NCBI RefSeq assembly: GCF_029784155.1
Contig: NC_073693.1
Span: 181,123,802-181,187,801, forward strand
Source: Uranotaenia lowii
Lineage: Eukaryota > Arthropoda > Insecta > Diptera > Culicidae
Direction of reading: 5' to 3'
Length of the DNA stretch: 64,000 nucleotides
This document shows, one piece after another, positions 32,136 to 43,797 of this stretch. The position numbers and the translations under genes are program-made. The notes beneath the pieces are model-generated. The model ran no database searches. It was not told where the DNA came from and was given only the letters and a program-made list of their open reading frames with translations. Every line of letters starts with the position of its first letter. Positions within the stretch are counted from its first letter, which is position 1.

Positions 32136-33226
32136 GTAAGTACAGTTGAAATTTATCAATGACTAGCTAATCCTGCGCGCACTTCATTTTTCTCGTGAGA
32201 CTATACTGCCCCTATTCGCATATGAGTCCCATGTGCACTTTCATCTTTTTTGAGTTATCGATGGAAAACGCTTCATGTGGTCCAACTATAAACAAGTTTT
32301 TTTTTTACAAAGTTTGTTCCCAAAATTTAGAGAGAAAAAAAAATTCTCCAGGTGTGTCCCATGTGAAAAATATTCACATATGAGTCCCAATATTTGCGCT
32401 GAGGCCTCGATAATGATGAATAAATCTAAATAAAACTGTGGCCTTGAGTCTTGAAATCTGATTTAACACATTAAGGACTACAATTAAATCTATGTCTCTA
32501 TAAGCACCCTCAAATAGTTGCTGAAGATAAAGATTGAATAACGGAACTATTTTGGTCCTCTGAGAAACTTCAAATTTTGCTGTCCGATCATAGACAATTT
32601 TTCTCTAGTTTTTTTGAAACAAATGTTTCATTCTGGTTTGCCACAAAAACTTTTATGAATGGCTTCATAAAATGTTCAGTAATGAAAAACACGTACTCAC
32701 AAGACCTAAGCAAAGTCATTTTGCTACGTTTTTGTGCCTTTGGTTATAAATTTGGTGATGTAATTCGTAGTGTCTGGCCATAGACAACAGTTTTGGAAAT
32801 GCTTGCTATGCTTCGTAGTTGCGGAACCCCATAGGGAAAATCACATCCAAGTATCCATTTTACTGGTGCCACGTGAAAAGTATACTTGCAACGAAAATGG
32901 GCGCCAAAACTTCCTATAGAGAGATGGATGAACATTAGTAAGCCTTGATTGCTTTTGGCGCCTTCCTACTCTGGGTGATTCGAATGAAAAAAAAAATGGA
33001 AATTGGGTGCCATGGCTTTTATTTGATACGAATAAAAACTAAAAATTAATTTTCAAATTCCACAAAAACATTTTCGAAATTATCTCTACGTTGTGTTATT
33101 CTTCGCGTGAAGACGAACACAACAAAAAAAAATCTCATGCAAATCGGATAATCCAGTGAAGAGTTTTGCGTGTTCGTACATTTCTGTATGGGCTGTCTCT
33201 CTCCCTGTTTTATATAATACTAGCTG
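32136..33226. other. Putative intron or intergenic DNA
   Basis: CATATGAGTCCCA occurs near 32218 and 32379, hinting at a small remnant repeat. TGCCATGGCTTTT near 33008 recurs near 36024 and (diverged) 36354. Nothing coding is supported. Confidence 0.35.
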
Positions 33227-36200
33227 ACCCGTTGTGCTTTGCTACACCTTCCGAAAATAAATGTAATTTGTAAAAAAATATTCAAGTTTAGATTTTAGAG
33301 AGCATTTGGTTCATACTTCAGAACAAACAAGTTTGAAATGAGAGCTGCAGCTGCAGTTCTGAATTGTAATTCAAATATGGTATATATTATTTACTGAAAC
33401 TTGATCTATAAACTCGTTTTTCAAGATCTGAAATTTGTACTCTGTACCTAAAAAAAACGTTTTAAAATATGCTTCTTTCTTTGAAAAGCTCTTTATTTTA
33501 AATTTACATGGAAGCTCCCCCTTCTTTTCCAATTTTGTCCCCCACCGCTTGAAGAAAGTACGCTGATTTATCTGACTGGAGTTTGCATAAATTTCTAATT
33601 GAAAGAAAAAGATTCGCATATTGGAATTTATTGCAAATTTTACTTTATGGAATAGAATTTTTAAAACGGATGAATAGCGTGAATCGAGACAGTTTTTTGA
33701 GTATATTCCTAATATTCTGTATTATGAGCTCTTCCAGCTCCTGATAAGCTTTAGATGGGGTATTTTTTGGAGATGAAAAAATAAGCTAAAGAAATAAAAA
33801 AAAAAACAATGAAAAAGATTTTTAATAATCATTTTCAAACAGCTTTTTTCACCATCCTCGCCTACGAAGCAGTTTGAATATCTATCCTTTTTGCGCCAAA
33901 ATTATGTTAAAAAATGTTTCGCCATATTCCAAACTCGTGAACATGAGACATTATAGCTTGAAGTTTTCCCAAACAGCACTTATCATGGTTATGAAAACTA
34001 TATTAAATTAGTTATGTATTAAATACAGTGCAAATTCCTTTTTTTCTAAAATAAATTTACTACGGCAAAACATATAAATATTTAAAAAAATATCAGTTGC
34101 ATCACTAAATAAGTTCTCAGCGTTTTTATTATTTTCTCTTTGAAAGTCAAATATTAAAAAATGTTGGCAAAAACAAATTTCTAAGTTTACATTTGTCCCG
34201 TATATTGGGGCAAGTGTCAATGCTAAGCTTATTTTCAGATGCGTCAGAGTAATGGCTTTAAAATGGATTTAATACGAATTCCTGTTTTTTGTTCTATCAA
34301 ATTTCACTGATATATCTGCAGTATTCCTGCAGTATAAATTTATGTTATTTATGTTTTTTTGCATTATACAAAGCATTGTTAAAAGAACATTTAGTAATTT
34401 TTTCGTAGAAAAATATTGAAAAATGAGCCGGTGACGGAGCACTTTCGAGGATGCCTTTTAGAAAACAGGATTTGCGGTGGACACCGTATCTCAGCACAGA
34501 ATCATCTGAAGTAAAAAAATCATAGCAAAATATTTTTAATAGATGTTTTTCTGGACCCCAACGTTTTTATTTAACTGAAAAAAATTTTTATGAAATTTTT
34601 GTGGCTGTTTGAAGTAAAAACTACGATTTTTCACGAAAAAATCCGCCATTTTTTATCTGTAAAATCTCTTCAAAGTTTTTTTGAATGTGTTAGACCCTAC
34701 CCCCCCCCCCCCCCCCCCCTTAAGAATTTTCAATATCCGCTTCAGTTTTAACATTCGGAATACCCCTTCTGGTCTTTCCAACATATTGAATCATTTTGAA
34801 GATGAATTTCTTAAAAGTTCGACGTCTGCCCTTGCCCCACCGCGTAAGTTGACAGGAGGGAATATTGTTTTTAACACTTTAAGTGTATACCAAAAATTTC
34901 TTGAATATCAGTTCTAAAGTCTCGCTTTTCAAAAACGAAGCGGATCAAAAGTCTCTTTTATGCAGCCATGTAACACAAAAACACTTTTCGTGTTAAGTAC
35001 GTACTTGAATTTGTATGTAAGCAAAAAGTGCGATGGTTTTTCATAGTTATTTAAAATAAAAAGCTCCCATTTTCATGTCTAAATTCGTTTCAGTTGTGTA
35101 TTTGGGCCAAAGTAACAATTTCTAGAAGGAATTATAACTTTTTATTTTTTTAACAGAAAAAGTTGAACGTTTGAACATGTTCTAATGTTCCTAGAATGAA
35201 AAGTCGAATGCTACCTACATTAACACGATCTAAATATGGAAGTATTTTTGCAAATCTTTCAATTGGTTTTGATTCGATTGATAAAATACTAATCCGTGTC
35301 ACATCTAGGCGTCATTTATTACCACGTGCAATTAAGCAAGAAAAAAACACATCTAGGTTGCATATCGCCCCCTGGGGGAGGAAGACTGAATAAAAAAAGA
35401 AAAAAATCTTTCAAACGTCAAATTTCTCTCATCAATCTACCGACCAGTGCGAAGGTTCAAAATCTTACTTTCATATTTAGTGAATTGCAATAAAACTTTT
35501 TTGATGCTGAAAAGCACTTGTTTAGCATGAAACAATGATTTAATTAGGTTTTGTTTTGCTCTGGAAAATTCTGCATGATCAAGCGTATTGAGTTGCTCAA
35601 ATTTCGTTATAGTTTTGCAGCTGATAAATGAAAATTGTTTGATTAATGGTTGTTCTAAAAATAGCCTAAATAATAGATTTAGATTTTGGGTAGTTCCCAT
35701 TGACCGAACAAAATTTTTATATAGTTTAAAGTTTACGTTTACAAATCTTTTCAACAATTGTTGGCTTTTTGCCGAACAGTAAAAAAACGATACAGAAAAC
35801 GATACAGCGAATTTCAGTCTTCCTCCCCCAGATCGCCCCCACTTGCATAAGAAACATAGGTACTTGGTTGAGAAACAGGCGCCTTATTGTTAAATTTTTC
35901 CAGCGATCAATGAACAGTAACAGTATGCTTTAGTTACTATCCACTTGCGACGACGTGTCGTGTGCTTGACCATAGAGACGAAAAACAAACCCCTCAGACA
36001 AAAGAAAATCTCTTAAAATGGATGCCATGGCTTTTCAATTTCAGATTTTGACAAAAAAAATGTAGGCATATGTTTTATTCGATCGGCAAAATGTCAATCT
36101 GGGTCTCATCTAGGCGTCATTCATAACCATGTGCTATACAAATGAGCTAGGAATCAAGTAGAAAAAAAATCACATCAAGGCTTCATATCGCCACCCCTTG

Positions 36201-36578
36201 CATTGAAAATATTCTTGGTTTAGAAATACGCGCCAAAATATTCCCACTGATCAGTATGCTATGCCATGGTTACTATCCTTTTGCGACGTTGGCTCGCGAC
36301 GCCTCGACGAAAAACAAACCGCCCAAAGGAAAAAAAAATCTCGAGGAAATGGATGTCATGACTTTAATTTGTTTCGAAAAATTACAAATTTTGTTTGGAA
36401 GCCCCCCCTCTCTTAAGTCGGATGGAGTTTTGACTATTACAGAAACCATCCCCGGCCTCAAAAACCCTCAGATGCCAATTTTGACGATGATCGGTTCAGT
36501 AGTTTCCGAGTCTATAGGGAACAGACAGACAGACAAACATTCATTTTTATATATATAGATATAGATAGAAGATAGATG
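33227..36578 (+). repeat. Degenerate ACTAGCTGACCC interspersed repeat with TATAGATA tail
   Basis: It begins ACTAGCTGACCCGTTGTGC and ends with ACAGACAGACAGACAAAC, TTCATTTTTATATATATAG and an AGATA microsatellite. These start and end phrases are typical of abundant insect non-LTR-like repeats (often grouped with RTE), but no RT is readable. Internally, blocks are repeated: GTCATTTATTACC/GTCATTCATAACC with CATATCGCC (about 35310 and 36113), and GGATG(C/T)CATG(G/A)CTTT (36019, 36349). A run of about 20 C lies at 34700. It is probably several decayed copies. Confidence 0.4.
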
Positions 36579-37762
36579 AACGTAACAACTTTTTAGGATC
36601 TTATAAATAAAAACGTGCTGATTTTACAGTTCATTTTATTTATTCCAATGCACGAAACACTTTTCATTTTCACTATAGAATTTACACTTCACTTATTATT
36701 TTATTCATTACTAGCACGTCACTTATTATCAGGGCCGGATTAAGCCATCGGGGGGCTTGGGGCAATTTTCCTCGGGGGGCCCCTATGATTCAATTTTTTT
36801 TTTCAAATGCTATCCTTGAGAATACAAAACATTTTAAACATGTTCAAGAACTGCTGATGAGTTCAGTATACTGTCTTCAAAAAGCCAAGTTGTCTGCGTA
36901 GAAGATAGTTTCTGGCATTATTGTTTGGCAAATTAAAATTGTAAATTAATCACTTGCAAACGTAGAGTTTAGAAATTTTCCGAAAATGAAAGCAAGGATT
37001 CGAGCTGAAAAATGCAAAATTTCATTGATATTTTTTTAATACCCTTATCACCAACTAAAATTCTTCGAAATATGACCAGCTAGATATTTTAAGTGATTTT
37101 CATTTCATCATTGATCGCCTAGTGTGTGCTTCATCGGGAAATATTTACCAAATGACAATTGGGAAGTGTCATGAATATTTGAAACATTGAATATTAAATA
37201 AACAAAATAATAAAATTTAGATTTCATAGAGATAAAGATGAAAGAGTCTAATAATTCAAAACTGAAAAATCAGGTTATATTTAGAGCCACAATTCAGTGT
37301 CTTAAATCTAAATCCCAATTTGAAATCAAGTTTTGAGAAACTAAATATGAATTATATTAAAAAAAGAGATTCTGTAGCTTTGATGAAGCCAAAAAAGAAA
37401 TTACACCAAATATGAATATCAATTCTATATCTTTAAAATTAAAAAAAAAACCTTTTGATGAGATGTTTATAAATATGATTCTCATCAGATAAAAAAAAAA
37501 TTGTTATAAAATTGTCATTCTAAATGTGACAAAAGTTTCATTCGATGCCCTCAAAGCCAAAAGCAAACATGATCGATTTAAAAAAAAATAATGAAAGCGA
37601 GAATGAGTTTAGCACCTTATACGAAGATCCCGAGTTCTCAAAATACAGAAAAACCATGAAAATGAACTTCAGTAACTGAAGAAACATCATAAAACTTGAA
37701 AATCTCAATGAATTGTTTCTGGAAAAAGATAAGACTAAAAATATAGTGGTCATGGTAAAAGC

Positions 37763-37965
37763 TAATAGTTAGGCGGCCATCAATCGGGAGAAAATAAAAG
37801 AAACACGGTTTAACGCACTAAACTTTATTATAAAATAAGTGAACGAAGTGTTCGGTTCGAAGAACTGTACTCGAGTGATGAAAAAACGGTTGCCAAACGA
37901 TGTACGTTACGCATAACGTTTCCAACGGATACGATACGAGGGGCTATTCACTGTCTATTCTAACA
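37763..37965 (-). repeat. Copia 3' LTR
   Basis: A 203-bp direct repeat of 42040..42242, identical as read. It abuts the duplicated AAAGC on its outer side. Confidence 0.95.
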
Positions 37966-37976
37966 CTCCTCCTCAG
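37966..37976 (-). other. Copia polypurine tract
   Basis: On the coding strand GAGGAGGAG lies immediately before the 3' LTR, between the polyprotein stop (37994) and TGTTAG. Confidence 0.75.
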
Positions 37977-37993
37977 TGATAGTCTCTCAGGTC

Positions 37994-40900
37994 CTACGAC
38001 GACGATAATCCAAGCATTTTTGCAAACTTGGTCTGCTTCGTTGCTCCCAGTGGTTTGGTCAAAATGTCTGCAGTCATCTCTTCCGTTGAACAGTAGATAA
38101 GCTGGACGTCTTTCTTCTCGCAGAGATTCTTCACGAAGTGTTCCCTGGTTTCAATGTGCTTGGATCTTCGAGATTGCCTTTCCGAGCGAACAAAGGCAAT
38201 ACAACTTTGGTTGTCTTCGTTGATTATCGTTGCACTCTTCTGCGCACAGCCCAAATCTTTCAGCAGTCTCCGTAACCATATTGCTTTTTGGCACGCTTCA
38301 CTTAGAGCTGTGTATTCGGCCTCCATGGATGACAAAGTTATTGATGACTGCCGACGGCTGATCCATGAAATGGCCGCGCCTTTGAACAGGAAGCAGAAAC
38401 CCGTGGTAGATTTACGAGATTCGTGGTCGCCTGCCCAATCTGCGTCACAGTATCCGATCATTTGCTCTTCTTGTCCAGAGAACTTCAGTGACCATTGCTT
38501 AGTTCCGATCAGGTACCGGACGATCCTTTTTGCGGCTATCCAGTCGGCTTCGCAGGGGTTGCTGACTCTTCTGCCAAGTATCGATGTGCTGACAGATATG
38601 TCTGGCCGAGCATGTACGGCTATGTACAACAATGCGCCTACCAAGCTCCGATATTTCGTAGAGTCAGCTAAGGGTTTGCCGTGGCCTTCCAGCTGTAGAT
38701 ACCCGCTATCCATCGGAGTGTTGGCCGGTTTCGCTTGCTGCATTCCGAATCGATGGGCTAGTTGATCGATGTAGCTGCTAAGATTTATACTGTAAGTCCC
38801 ATTCTTTCTTTCAATCTGCATACCCAAGAAGAAAGTGAGATCTCCGAGGCAAGTGATATCAAAAGTCTTCTTCAGTTCGTTGTACACCTTCAGGGTTTCG
38901 GCCTCTAACTTGCATCCCACGACAATGTCATCAACGTATATTAAAACATAGACAAGATTCCCGTCGACGACTTTTGTATATAGGCACAAATCAACAAGAC
39001 TTTGTTTGAATCCCATTTCAATAAGGGACTCGTGCAGCTTGCGGTTCCAGCATCTTGCTGACTGCTTGAGTCCATAGATGCTCTTTTTCAGTTTACACAC
39101 TAGATGCTCGCGTCCTCGTTCTTCATACCCTGGAGCCTGCTTCATATAGACCTCCTCTTCGAGTTCACCGTGTAGATATGCCGTCTTCACATCTAGGTGT
39201 TTTAGGGTAATGTTGTGAGCACTAGCTACGGCGAGAAGAGCTCGGAAAGTAGCTTGATTCGTAACAGGCGCAAAAACTTCGTTGAAGTCTACACCGTATT
39301 GTTGAGCAAAGCCTTGCGCAACAAGTCGCGCCTTGTGTCGAACGATACTTCCATCAGCTCCGCGCTTCTCCTTGAATACCCACCGGCTTCCAACAGTTTT
39401 TCTGTCCGGCGGTAAGGTTGTCAACTCCCATGTTTCATTGACGTGGTGACTCTTCATTTCAGCATCCATCGCCTCCTTCCAGGCGCTGGAATTATCAGAT
39501 TCTATAGCTTCCTTAAAAGTCCTTGGCTCTGGTCCGGCCAAGGATTGGACGACGTTTACTCGATCTTCAAAACGAACGGGAGGCACACCTTTGGTTGTCT
39601 GGTTTGAACGGCGGAGATATTCTTCTGGAGCAAAACCTTCGAGTACCGATTCACTATCAGACGCACCCAGCATCTCGGAAGCGCTGTCATAAAAACTGTC
39701 ATTTCCTCCAGGCATAATCGTTTCATTTAAACTGTCATCGGCCGAAGCGACCTCTTCCACTGGCTCCTCCTGAATGTTTGGGCTGTTCAAATTTACGACC
39801 ATCTCCGATTCAGTGCTGCTTAGCTTTTCAATTCCGCGTACCGATTCTTGGACTTCCAATTCCATCTCCAAAAATTTCGCATCTCGGCTTATAACGATGC
39901 GGTTCGTTGCCGTATCGAGAAAACGATAAGCTTTACGGTTTTCCTCATACCCAACAAAGATCAACGGTAGAGCCTTCCAATCGAGTTTCCGCAACTTCTC
40001 ATTAGGTATCTTCACCAGTGCCTTTGATCCGAAAATCCGCAACTCATCGTACTTCGGCTTCTTTCCGAACCAGTGCTCATACGGGGTACGCTCAATTGAT
40101 ACAGAAGGAAGTCTATTCAGCAAGTAATTTGCCGTCATGACAGCCTCTCCCCAGTACCTCCTTTCCAAACCACTGTCAAACAGCAAACATCGGGTCATTT
40201 CCAAAAGCGAACGGTTCATGCGTTCAGCCTTGCCATTTTGCTGGGGGCTGTACGGTGCTGTTTGCTGCAGGACGATTCCATTTTCCCGAAGATAGTTCAG
40301 AAAAATTGTGCTACTGTATTCCCCTCCACCATCACAGCGAATAGTTTTCGGTTTACGACCAAACTGATTTTCAACGTAAGCCACGTATTCTCTAATCTTT
40401 TCATATGCCTCAGATTTGTTTTTCAAAAGATAAATAACGGTGTACTTACTCATATCGTCGATCATGGTCATTACAAACCGATATCCTCGAGGGGTCGGCA
40501 CATCCAATGGTCCAGCAAGATCAGTGTGAACTAACTCCAGAATAGCTGAAGATTTCGATTCTGATGCCGGAAACGGATCCCGTACGATTTTTCCTTTGCA
40601 GCATACTGTACACACCGATCTAACACCGCAATCCAACAGCTTCAATCCGTTGCCCAGCTCCTCCTTGATGATCCTTTGTATTGCATCGGGATGCCTGTGT
40701 CCCAATCGCCGATGCCATAAATGCAGGCAGTTATCCGAGTGCGGAACTGTTGATAGCAGCGACTTATATTCCGGTTGCTTCAGCCGATAAAGGCCATCAC
40801 TTCTTTCTCCAAACAAAACTGTATGTCCATTTTTCTCCACACGGCAGTCCGAGTCGGTAAACACAACATCAAACCCTTCATCGGTGATTCTTCCTACCGA

Positions 40901-41920
40901 CAGCAGATTGCTCGACAGTTGGGGCACATACAACACTTTCTTCAGAGTAACACTTTTGTTTTTACCACTTTCATCGGCTGCTAACAGTTTCCCATTTCCA
41001 CTTCCACTAGCCGGAATCTTTTCACCATTAGCGAGACACACTGTTTCACTTTCCGATTGTTCCAAACCATCGAAAAACTCCATACTGTTTGTCATATGTG
41101 TGCTCGCTCCCGAATCAAGGTACCAACACTTTTCAACCCCACACACACCAGCAGCAAAACAAAGTTCTGTTTCTTCTTTGCACAGTTTTGCTTTTTGATG
41201 CTTTGGTTGTTGATGCACTACACGACTTTTTCCCCGCTGATCCGCAATAAATTGCGGGCAAAAGCGACGAATATGTCCCTCGACAGAGCAATAATGGCAT
41301 CTCAGCGAATTTCTCTTCGGCTTAACAGCAGTTGCCAACACTTTCTCCGAACAACCCATTCCACGATCATTTCTTCTTTTCCACTCATCTAACAGTTGTC
41401 CTTTCACGTAATCCAACGTAAGCTGATCTTCACTTCGACTTTCTAGAGCCGTCACTAGTGGATCATACGATTCTGGCAAACTAGACAACATGAGCGCGAC
41501 AATAATATGATCCGCAAGTCGTTCACCCATCCCGGAAAGTTTATTCACTAGCACTGCATATGTGGCAAGATGTTCCGACATGCTCCCACCATCAGTCAAA
41601 CGCAATTTTATCAATTTTCGCAAAGCAAACACTTTATTCGTCAACGAGCTTCTTTCGTGAACGCCCTTCAACGCATCCCACATATCTTTTGCACTTTCCG
41701 CTCCCAGGACATGACACAGTTGGTCATTGTCCAAAGCTAGTCCGATAGTCGCACGCGCCTTGGCGTCTTTTCCCCTCCACACAGCATCAATGACCTCCGG
41801 CTTCCGCTCTTCAACGATTGTCCACAGCTCTTCTTTCATCAGCAGCAATTCCATGCGGAATTTCCAGCTGCTCCAATTAGAATCACACAATCGCTCCATC
41901 AAGAGCTTCGCATCCGCCAT
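37994..41920 (-). CDS. gag-pol: Copia Gag-Pol polyprotein
   Basis: 1308 residues in one frame, normal length for the family. The N-terminal gag (UBN2-type) ends in a knuckle CHYCSVEGHIRRFC at 208-221. Aspartic protease has DSG with Asp 269. The pre-integrase zinc region contains LWHRRLGH (about 402-409) and CTVCC. The integrase DD35E triad is Asp 467 (VHTDLAG), Asp 530 (RCDGGGEY) and Glu 566 (PQQNGKAE), with the expected spacing. The reverse transcriptase has YVDD at 995-998, and RNase H has YCDADWAGD near 1165, followed by MTADILTKPLG. In copia-type elements the capsid precursor often comes from a separate spliced or processed form, which cannot be judged here. No lesion was seen. Confidence 0.96.
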   Translation of the reverse strand: MADAKLLMERLCDSNWSSWKFRMELLLMKEELWTIVEERKPEVIDAVWRGKDAKARATIGLALDNDQLCHVLGAESAKDMWDALKGVHERSSLTNKVFALRKLIKLRLTDGGSMSEHLATYAVLVNKLSGMGERLADHIIVALMLSSLPESYDPLVTALESRSEDQLTLDYVKGQLLDEWKRRNDRGMGCSEKVLATAVKPKRNSLRCHYCSVEGHIRRFCPQFIADQRGKSRVVHQQPKHQKAKLCKEETELCFAAGVCGVEKCWYLDSGASTHMTNSMEFFDGLEQSESETVCLANGEKIPASGSGNGKLLAADESGKNKSVTLKKVLYVPQLSSNLLSVGRITDEGFDVVFTDSDCRVEKNGHTVLFGERSDGLYRLKQPEYKSLLSTVPHSDNCLHLWHRRLGHRHPDAIQRIIKEELGNGLKLLDCGVRSVCTVCCKGKIVRDPFPASESKSSAILELVHTDLAGPLDVPTPRGYRFVMTMIDDMSKYTVIYLLKNKSEAYEKIREYVAYVENQFGRKPKTIRCDGGGEYSSTIFLNYLRENGIVLQQTAPYSPQQNGKAERMNRSLLEMTRCLLFDSGLERRYWGEAVMTANYLLNRLPSVSIERTPYEHWFGKKPKYDELRIFGSKALVKIPNEKLRKLDWKALPLIFVGYEENRKAYRFLDTATNRIVISRDAKFLEMELEVQESVRGIEKLSSTESEMVVNLNSPNIQEEPVEEVASADDSLNETIMPGGNDSFYDSASEMLGASDSESVLEGFAPEEYLRRSNQTTKGVPPVRFEDRVNVVQSLAGPEPRTFKEAIESDNSSAWKEAMDAEMKSHHVNETWELTTLPPDRKTVGSRWVFKEKRGADGSIVRHKARLVAQGFAQQYGVDFNEVFAPVTNQATFRALLAVASAHNITLKHLDVKTAYLHGELEEEVYMKQAPGYEERGREHLVCKLKKSIYGLKQSARCWNRKLHESLIEMGFKQSLVDLCLYTKVVDGNLVYVLIYVDDIVVGCKLEAETLKVYNELKKTFDITCLGDLTFFLGMQIERKNGTYSINLSSYIDQLAHRFGMQQAKPANTPMDSGYLQLEGHGKPLADSTKYRSLVGALLYIAVHARPDISVSTSILGRRVSNPCEADWIAAKRIVRYLIGTKQWSLKFSGQEEQMIGYCDADWAGDHESRKSTTGFCFLFKGAAISWISRRQSSITLSSMEAEYTALSEACQKAIWLRRLLKDLGCAQKSATIINEDNQSCIAFVRSERQSRRSKHIETREHFVKNLCEKKDVQLIYCSTEEMTADILTKPLGATKQTKFAKMLGLSSS

Positions 41921-42025
41921 TTTGCTCTACGAGGAATTTTTCACTATCGAAACTAAACGCGTCGCCGCGGAAAGAAAACTAAACTTTTCTCATCGATTTC
42001 TTATTTCTCCTATCGAACCGCGATA

Positions 42026-42039
42026 CTGGGCCCATAACC
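42026..42039 (-). other. Copia primer-binding site (initiator tRNA-Met half)
   Basis: GGTTATGGGCCCAG on the coding strand directly follows the 5' LTR. It complements the anticodon-loop region of initiator tRNA-Met, the internal half-tRNA priming known from Drosophila copia. Confidence 0.9.
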
Positions 42040-42242
42040 TAATAGTTAGGCGGCCATCAATCGGGAGAAAATAAAAGAAACACGGTTTAACGCACTAAAC
42101 TTTATTATAAAATAAGTGAACGAAGTGTTCGGTTCGAAGAACTGTACTCGAGTGATGAAAAAACGGTTGCCAAACGATGTACGTTACGCATAACGTTTCC
42201 AACGGATACGATACGAGGGGCTATTCACTGTCTATTCTAACA
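42040..42242 (-). promoter_or_regulatory. Copia 5' LTR (promoter LTR)
   Basis: It starts TGTTAGAATAG on the coding strand and drives the minus-strand polyprotein. It contains TTTATTATAAAATAAG near 42100..42115, which could provide AT-rich core-promoter or polyadenylation signals. Confidence 0.93.
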
Positions 42243-43226
42243 AAAGCATCACTCAATGATATTAGCAACTCAACTCTGAGATCGTTTTTATTATAACTTG
42301 AGAATGATCATTTGAAAATGATATGCTGAATTCAGGATATTTACTTTTGTTATATCAGTTGAAAATGTTTCAATACGAATTTCAAGTCTAAGACGACTGA
42401 AATTGGGATGGAAATTCAATAAAGAAACTCTGTACTGTCGATTGGTCCAATTTAAGCAACTAAAGTTTGTTTTAAAGAATTTATTTTCAAAAATAGGTAG
42501 AGGAAGGGATTTCAACCCGGGTAAAATTTTTATCAAGCTTCTCTGTTCTCTCTTACAACTAGCTTTGGCAGAATTAGCTGCTATTTAAGTGCAGTAACCT
42601 TTACTTGGAAAGTTAACGTTATTATTGTTCAAGACGTTTATATGTAATGAAAATGTGGAAATGTTTTTCTTTATTTTACCTGTTCTGTACAGAATATCCT
42701 GACCGACATGTTCCGATGAAAAAAAAAATGAAAATTTGAGATGTTTCGCGTCAGATTCTTTTCAATTTATGTCGAATGTTTTTTTCGTATTCAACTTAAA
42801 TTATTTTTGTCCAAATTTTGGGTTGAAAATTTTGAAATTCAATAGAAAGATTTTGATATTCTCAGCCCACAAAACTCCTTCACTGCTCTAGGGGGGCCCC
42901 TTAACTTATGTAAAAGAAAAACGATTCTAGATATGAATCGAGGCCCTCTTTAGTTGTCATGTTTCAAGTTTTCATTCCGATTTTCTAGTTTTGATTTCTT
43001 TTCATAGATTTGAAGAAATTGTAGAATTATGATTAAAGTAATGTTAAAACTTTTTTTCCCTCGGGGGGCCTCCTGAGCCGGGGGGCCCGGGGCAATTGCC
43101 CCTTTTGCCCCCCCCCCCCCTTAATCCGGCCTTGCTTATTATTCAACATGAAAAATAAAATCTTCGCGAAATTTTTACTTGGCTGCTGTTCAAGCTGTTA
43201 GCTTGAAAGAATTTTCTCATGGAGTT

Positions 43227-43348
43227 TTCTAGAAGGTTCTAAACTGTTCTACGAGATTCGGAGTAAATATTGTACTAGAAGGTTCCAGAACAATTTATTT
43301 TCTTATATTATTGTTGACTCGCGTGCACTCGAAGATTCTAGAAGATTC
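43227..43348 (+). promoter_or_regulatory. Cluster of perfect heat-shock elements in BEL-2 LTR
   Basis: The HSF binding consensus is alternating GAA/TTC triplets separated by 2 bp. Three perfect arrays occur: TTCTAGAAGGTTC (43227..43239, three units), GAAGGTTCCAGAA (43278..43290, three units) and GAAGATTCTAGAAGATTC (43331..43348, four units). The last ends 8 bp before TATAAAT, the geometry of an hsp promoter. A degenerate array (TTC..CGA..TTC) lies at 43247..43259. All are repeated in the 3' LTR. Confidence 0.85.
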
Positions 43349-43356
43349 GATCATCA

Positions 43357-43363
43357 TATAAAT
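43357..43363 (+). promoter_or_regulatory. TATA box of BEL-2 LTR
   Basis: TATAAAT lies just downstream of the four-unit heat-shock element. The same box is at 49346..49352 in the 3' LTR. Confidence 0.7.
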
Positions 43364-43604
43364 GTAGCTTTGCGTAGTCAGGAGAGTTAGTATTGATTCA
43401 AGTTTCTAAGTTGTAAGTTCAAGTGAAGTGAAGTTTAAATAAAGTGTTTCAGTGGAACAAGTGTTTGTCTTTGAATTTTGGAAAAGCGTATCCCTATCGG
43501 TGTCAGTTAAGTGTGGACTGTCGTCGAAGTTAGAGTTGCCAGTGCTCTGACTAAGTTTCTTTGAATAATGAAAATTTGTCTTTCCGTTCCTAGCAACGGA
43601 ACAT

Positions 43605-43621
43605 TGGTCCTATCGAACCGG
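43605..43621 (+). other. BEL-2 primer-binding site
   Basis: TGGTCCTATCGAACCGG begins one base after the 5' LTR. Its complement ends ..GGTTCGATAGGACCA, with the TTCGA of a tRNA T-loop and a CCA tail. The tRNA identity is not assigned. Confidence 0.8.
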
Positions 43622-43797
43622 ATTTACAGTGCAGTGAAGATACAGTGAACAGAAAGAAGAAACAGTTGAGGAAAAAGTGTAAAGGATAAAGACAAGGTAG
43701 AAAGTGTGAAGTGAAAAGATAAAAAGTTAAGTTCAAACGACTAAGTGGAAAAGTAGTGATAAGTGATAAAAGCAGAAAAGAAAAAGATCTTTTGAAA

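Larger units (their letters stand above)
37763..42242 (-). mobile_element. Ty1/Copia LTR retrotransposon, apparently intact
   Basis: 203-bp LTRs (37763..37965 and 42040..42242) show no difference by eye. AAAGC is duplicated at 37758..37762 and 42243..42247. Between them is one uninterrupted 1308-codon gag-pol frame, an internal-tRNA primer site and a purine tract. In element orientation the LTR runs TGTTAGAATAG..CTAACTATTA. Everything needed for autonomous movement appears present, so this is the youngest and best candidate for current activity here. It sits inside a hAT remnant. Confidence 0.96.
36730..43134. mobile_element. hAT-type non-autonomous element (host of Copia)
   Basis: CAGGGCCGGATTAAG at the left and CTTAATCCGGCCTTG at the right are terminal inverted repeats. 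An exact 8-bp duplication CTTATTAT lies at 36722..36729 and 43135..43142, the hAT hallmark. Without Copia it is about 1.9 kb, with G- and C-runs near both ends and no readable transposase, so it is non-autonomous or decayed. Confidence 0.9.
43187..43603 (+). promoter_or_regulatory. BEL-2 5' LTR
   Basis: It contains three perfect heat-shock-element arrays, a TATAAAT box (43357..43363) and AATAAA (43438..43443). Transcription would be expected to start roughly 25-30 bp after the TATA box, with the AATAAA acting as the polyadenylation signal in the 3' copy. Confidence 0.92.

Noticed and set aside
34681..34917. 78-codon frame with a poly-Pro stretch
   Set aside because: The Pro run is the C homopolymer at 34700; the rest is chance frame in AT-rich DNA.
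38154..38765. 203-codon plus-strand frame inside Copia
   Set aside because: Antisense of the RT/RNase H coding region, with composition dictated by the opposite strand.
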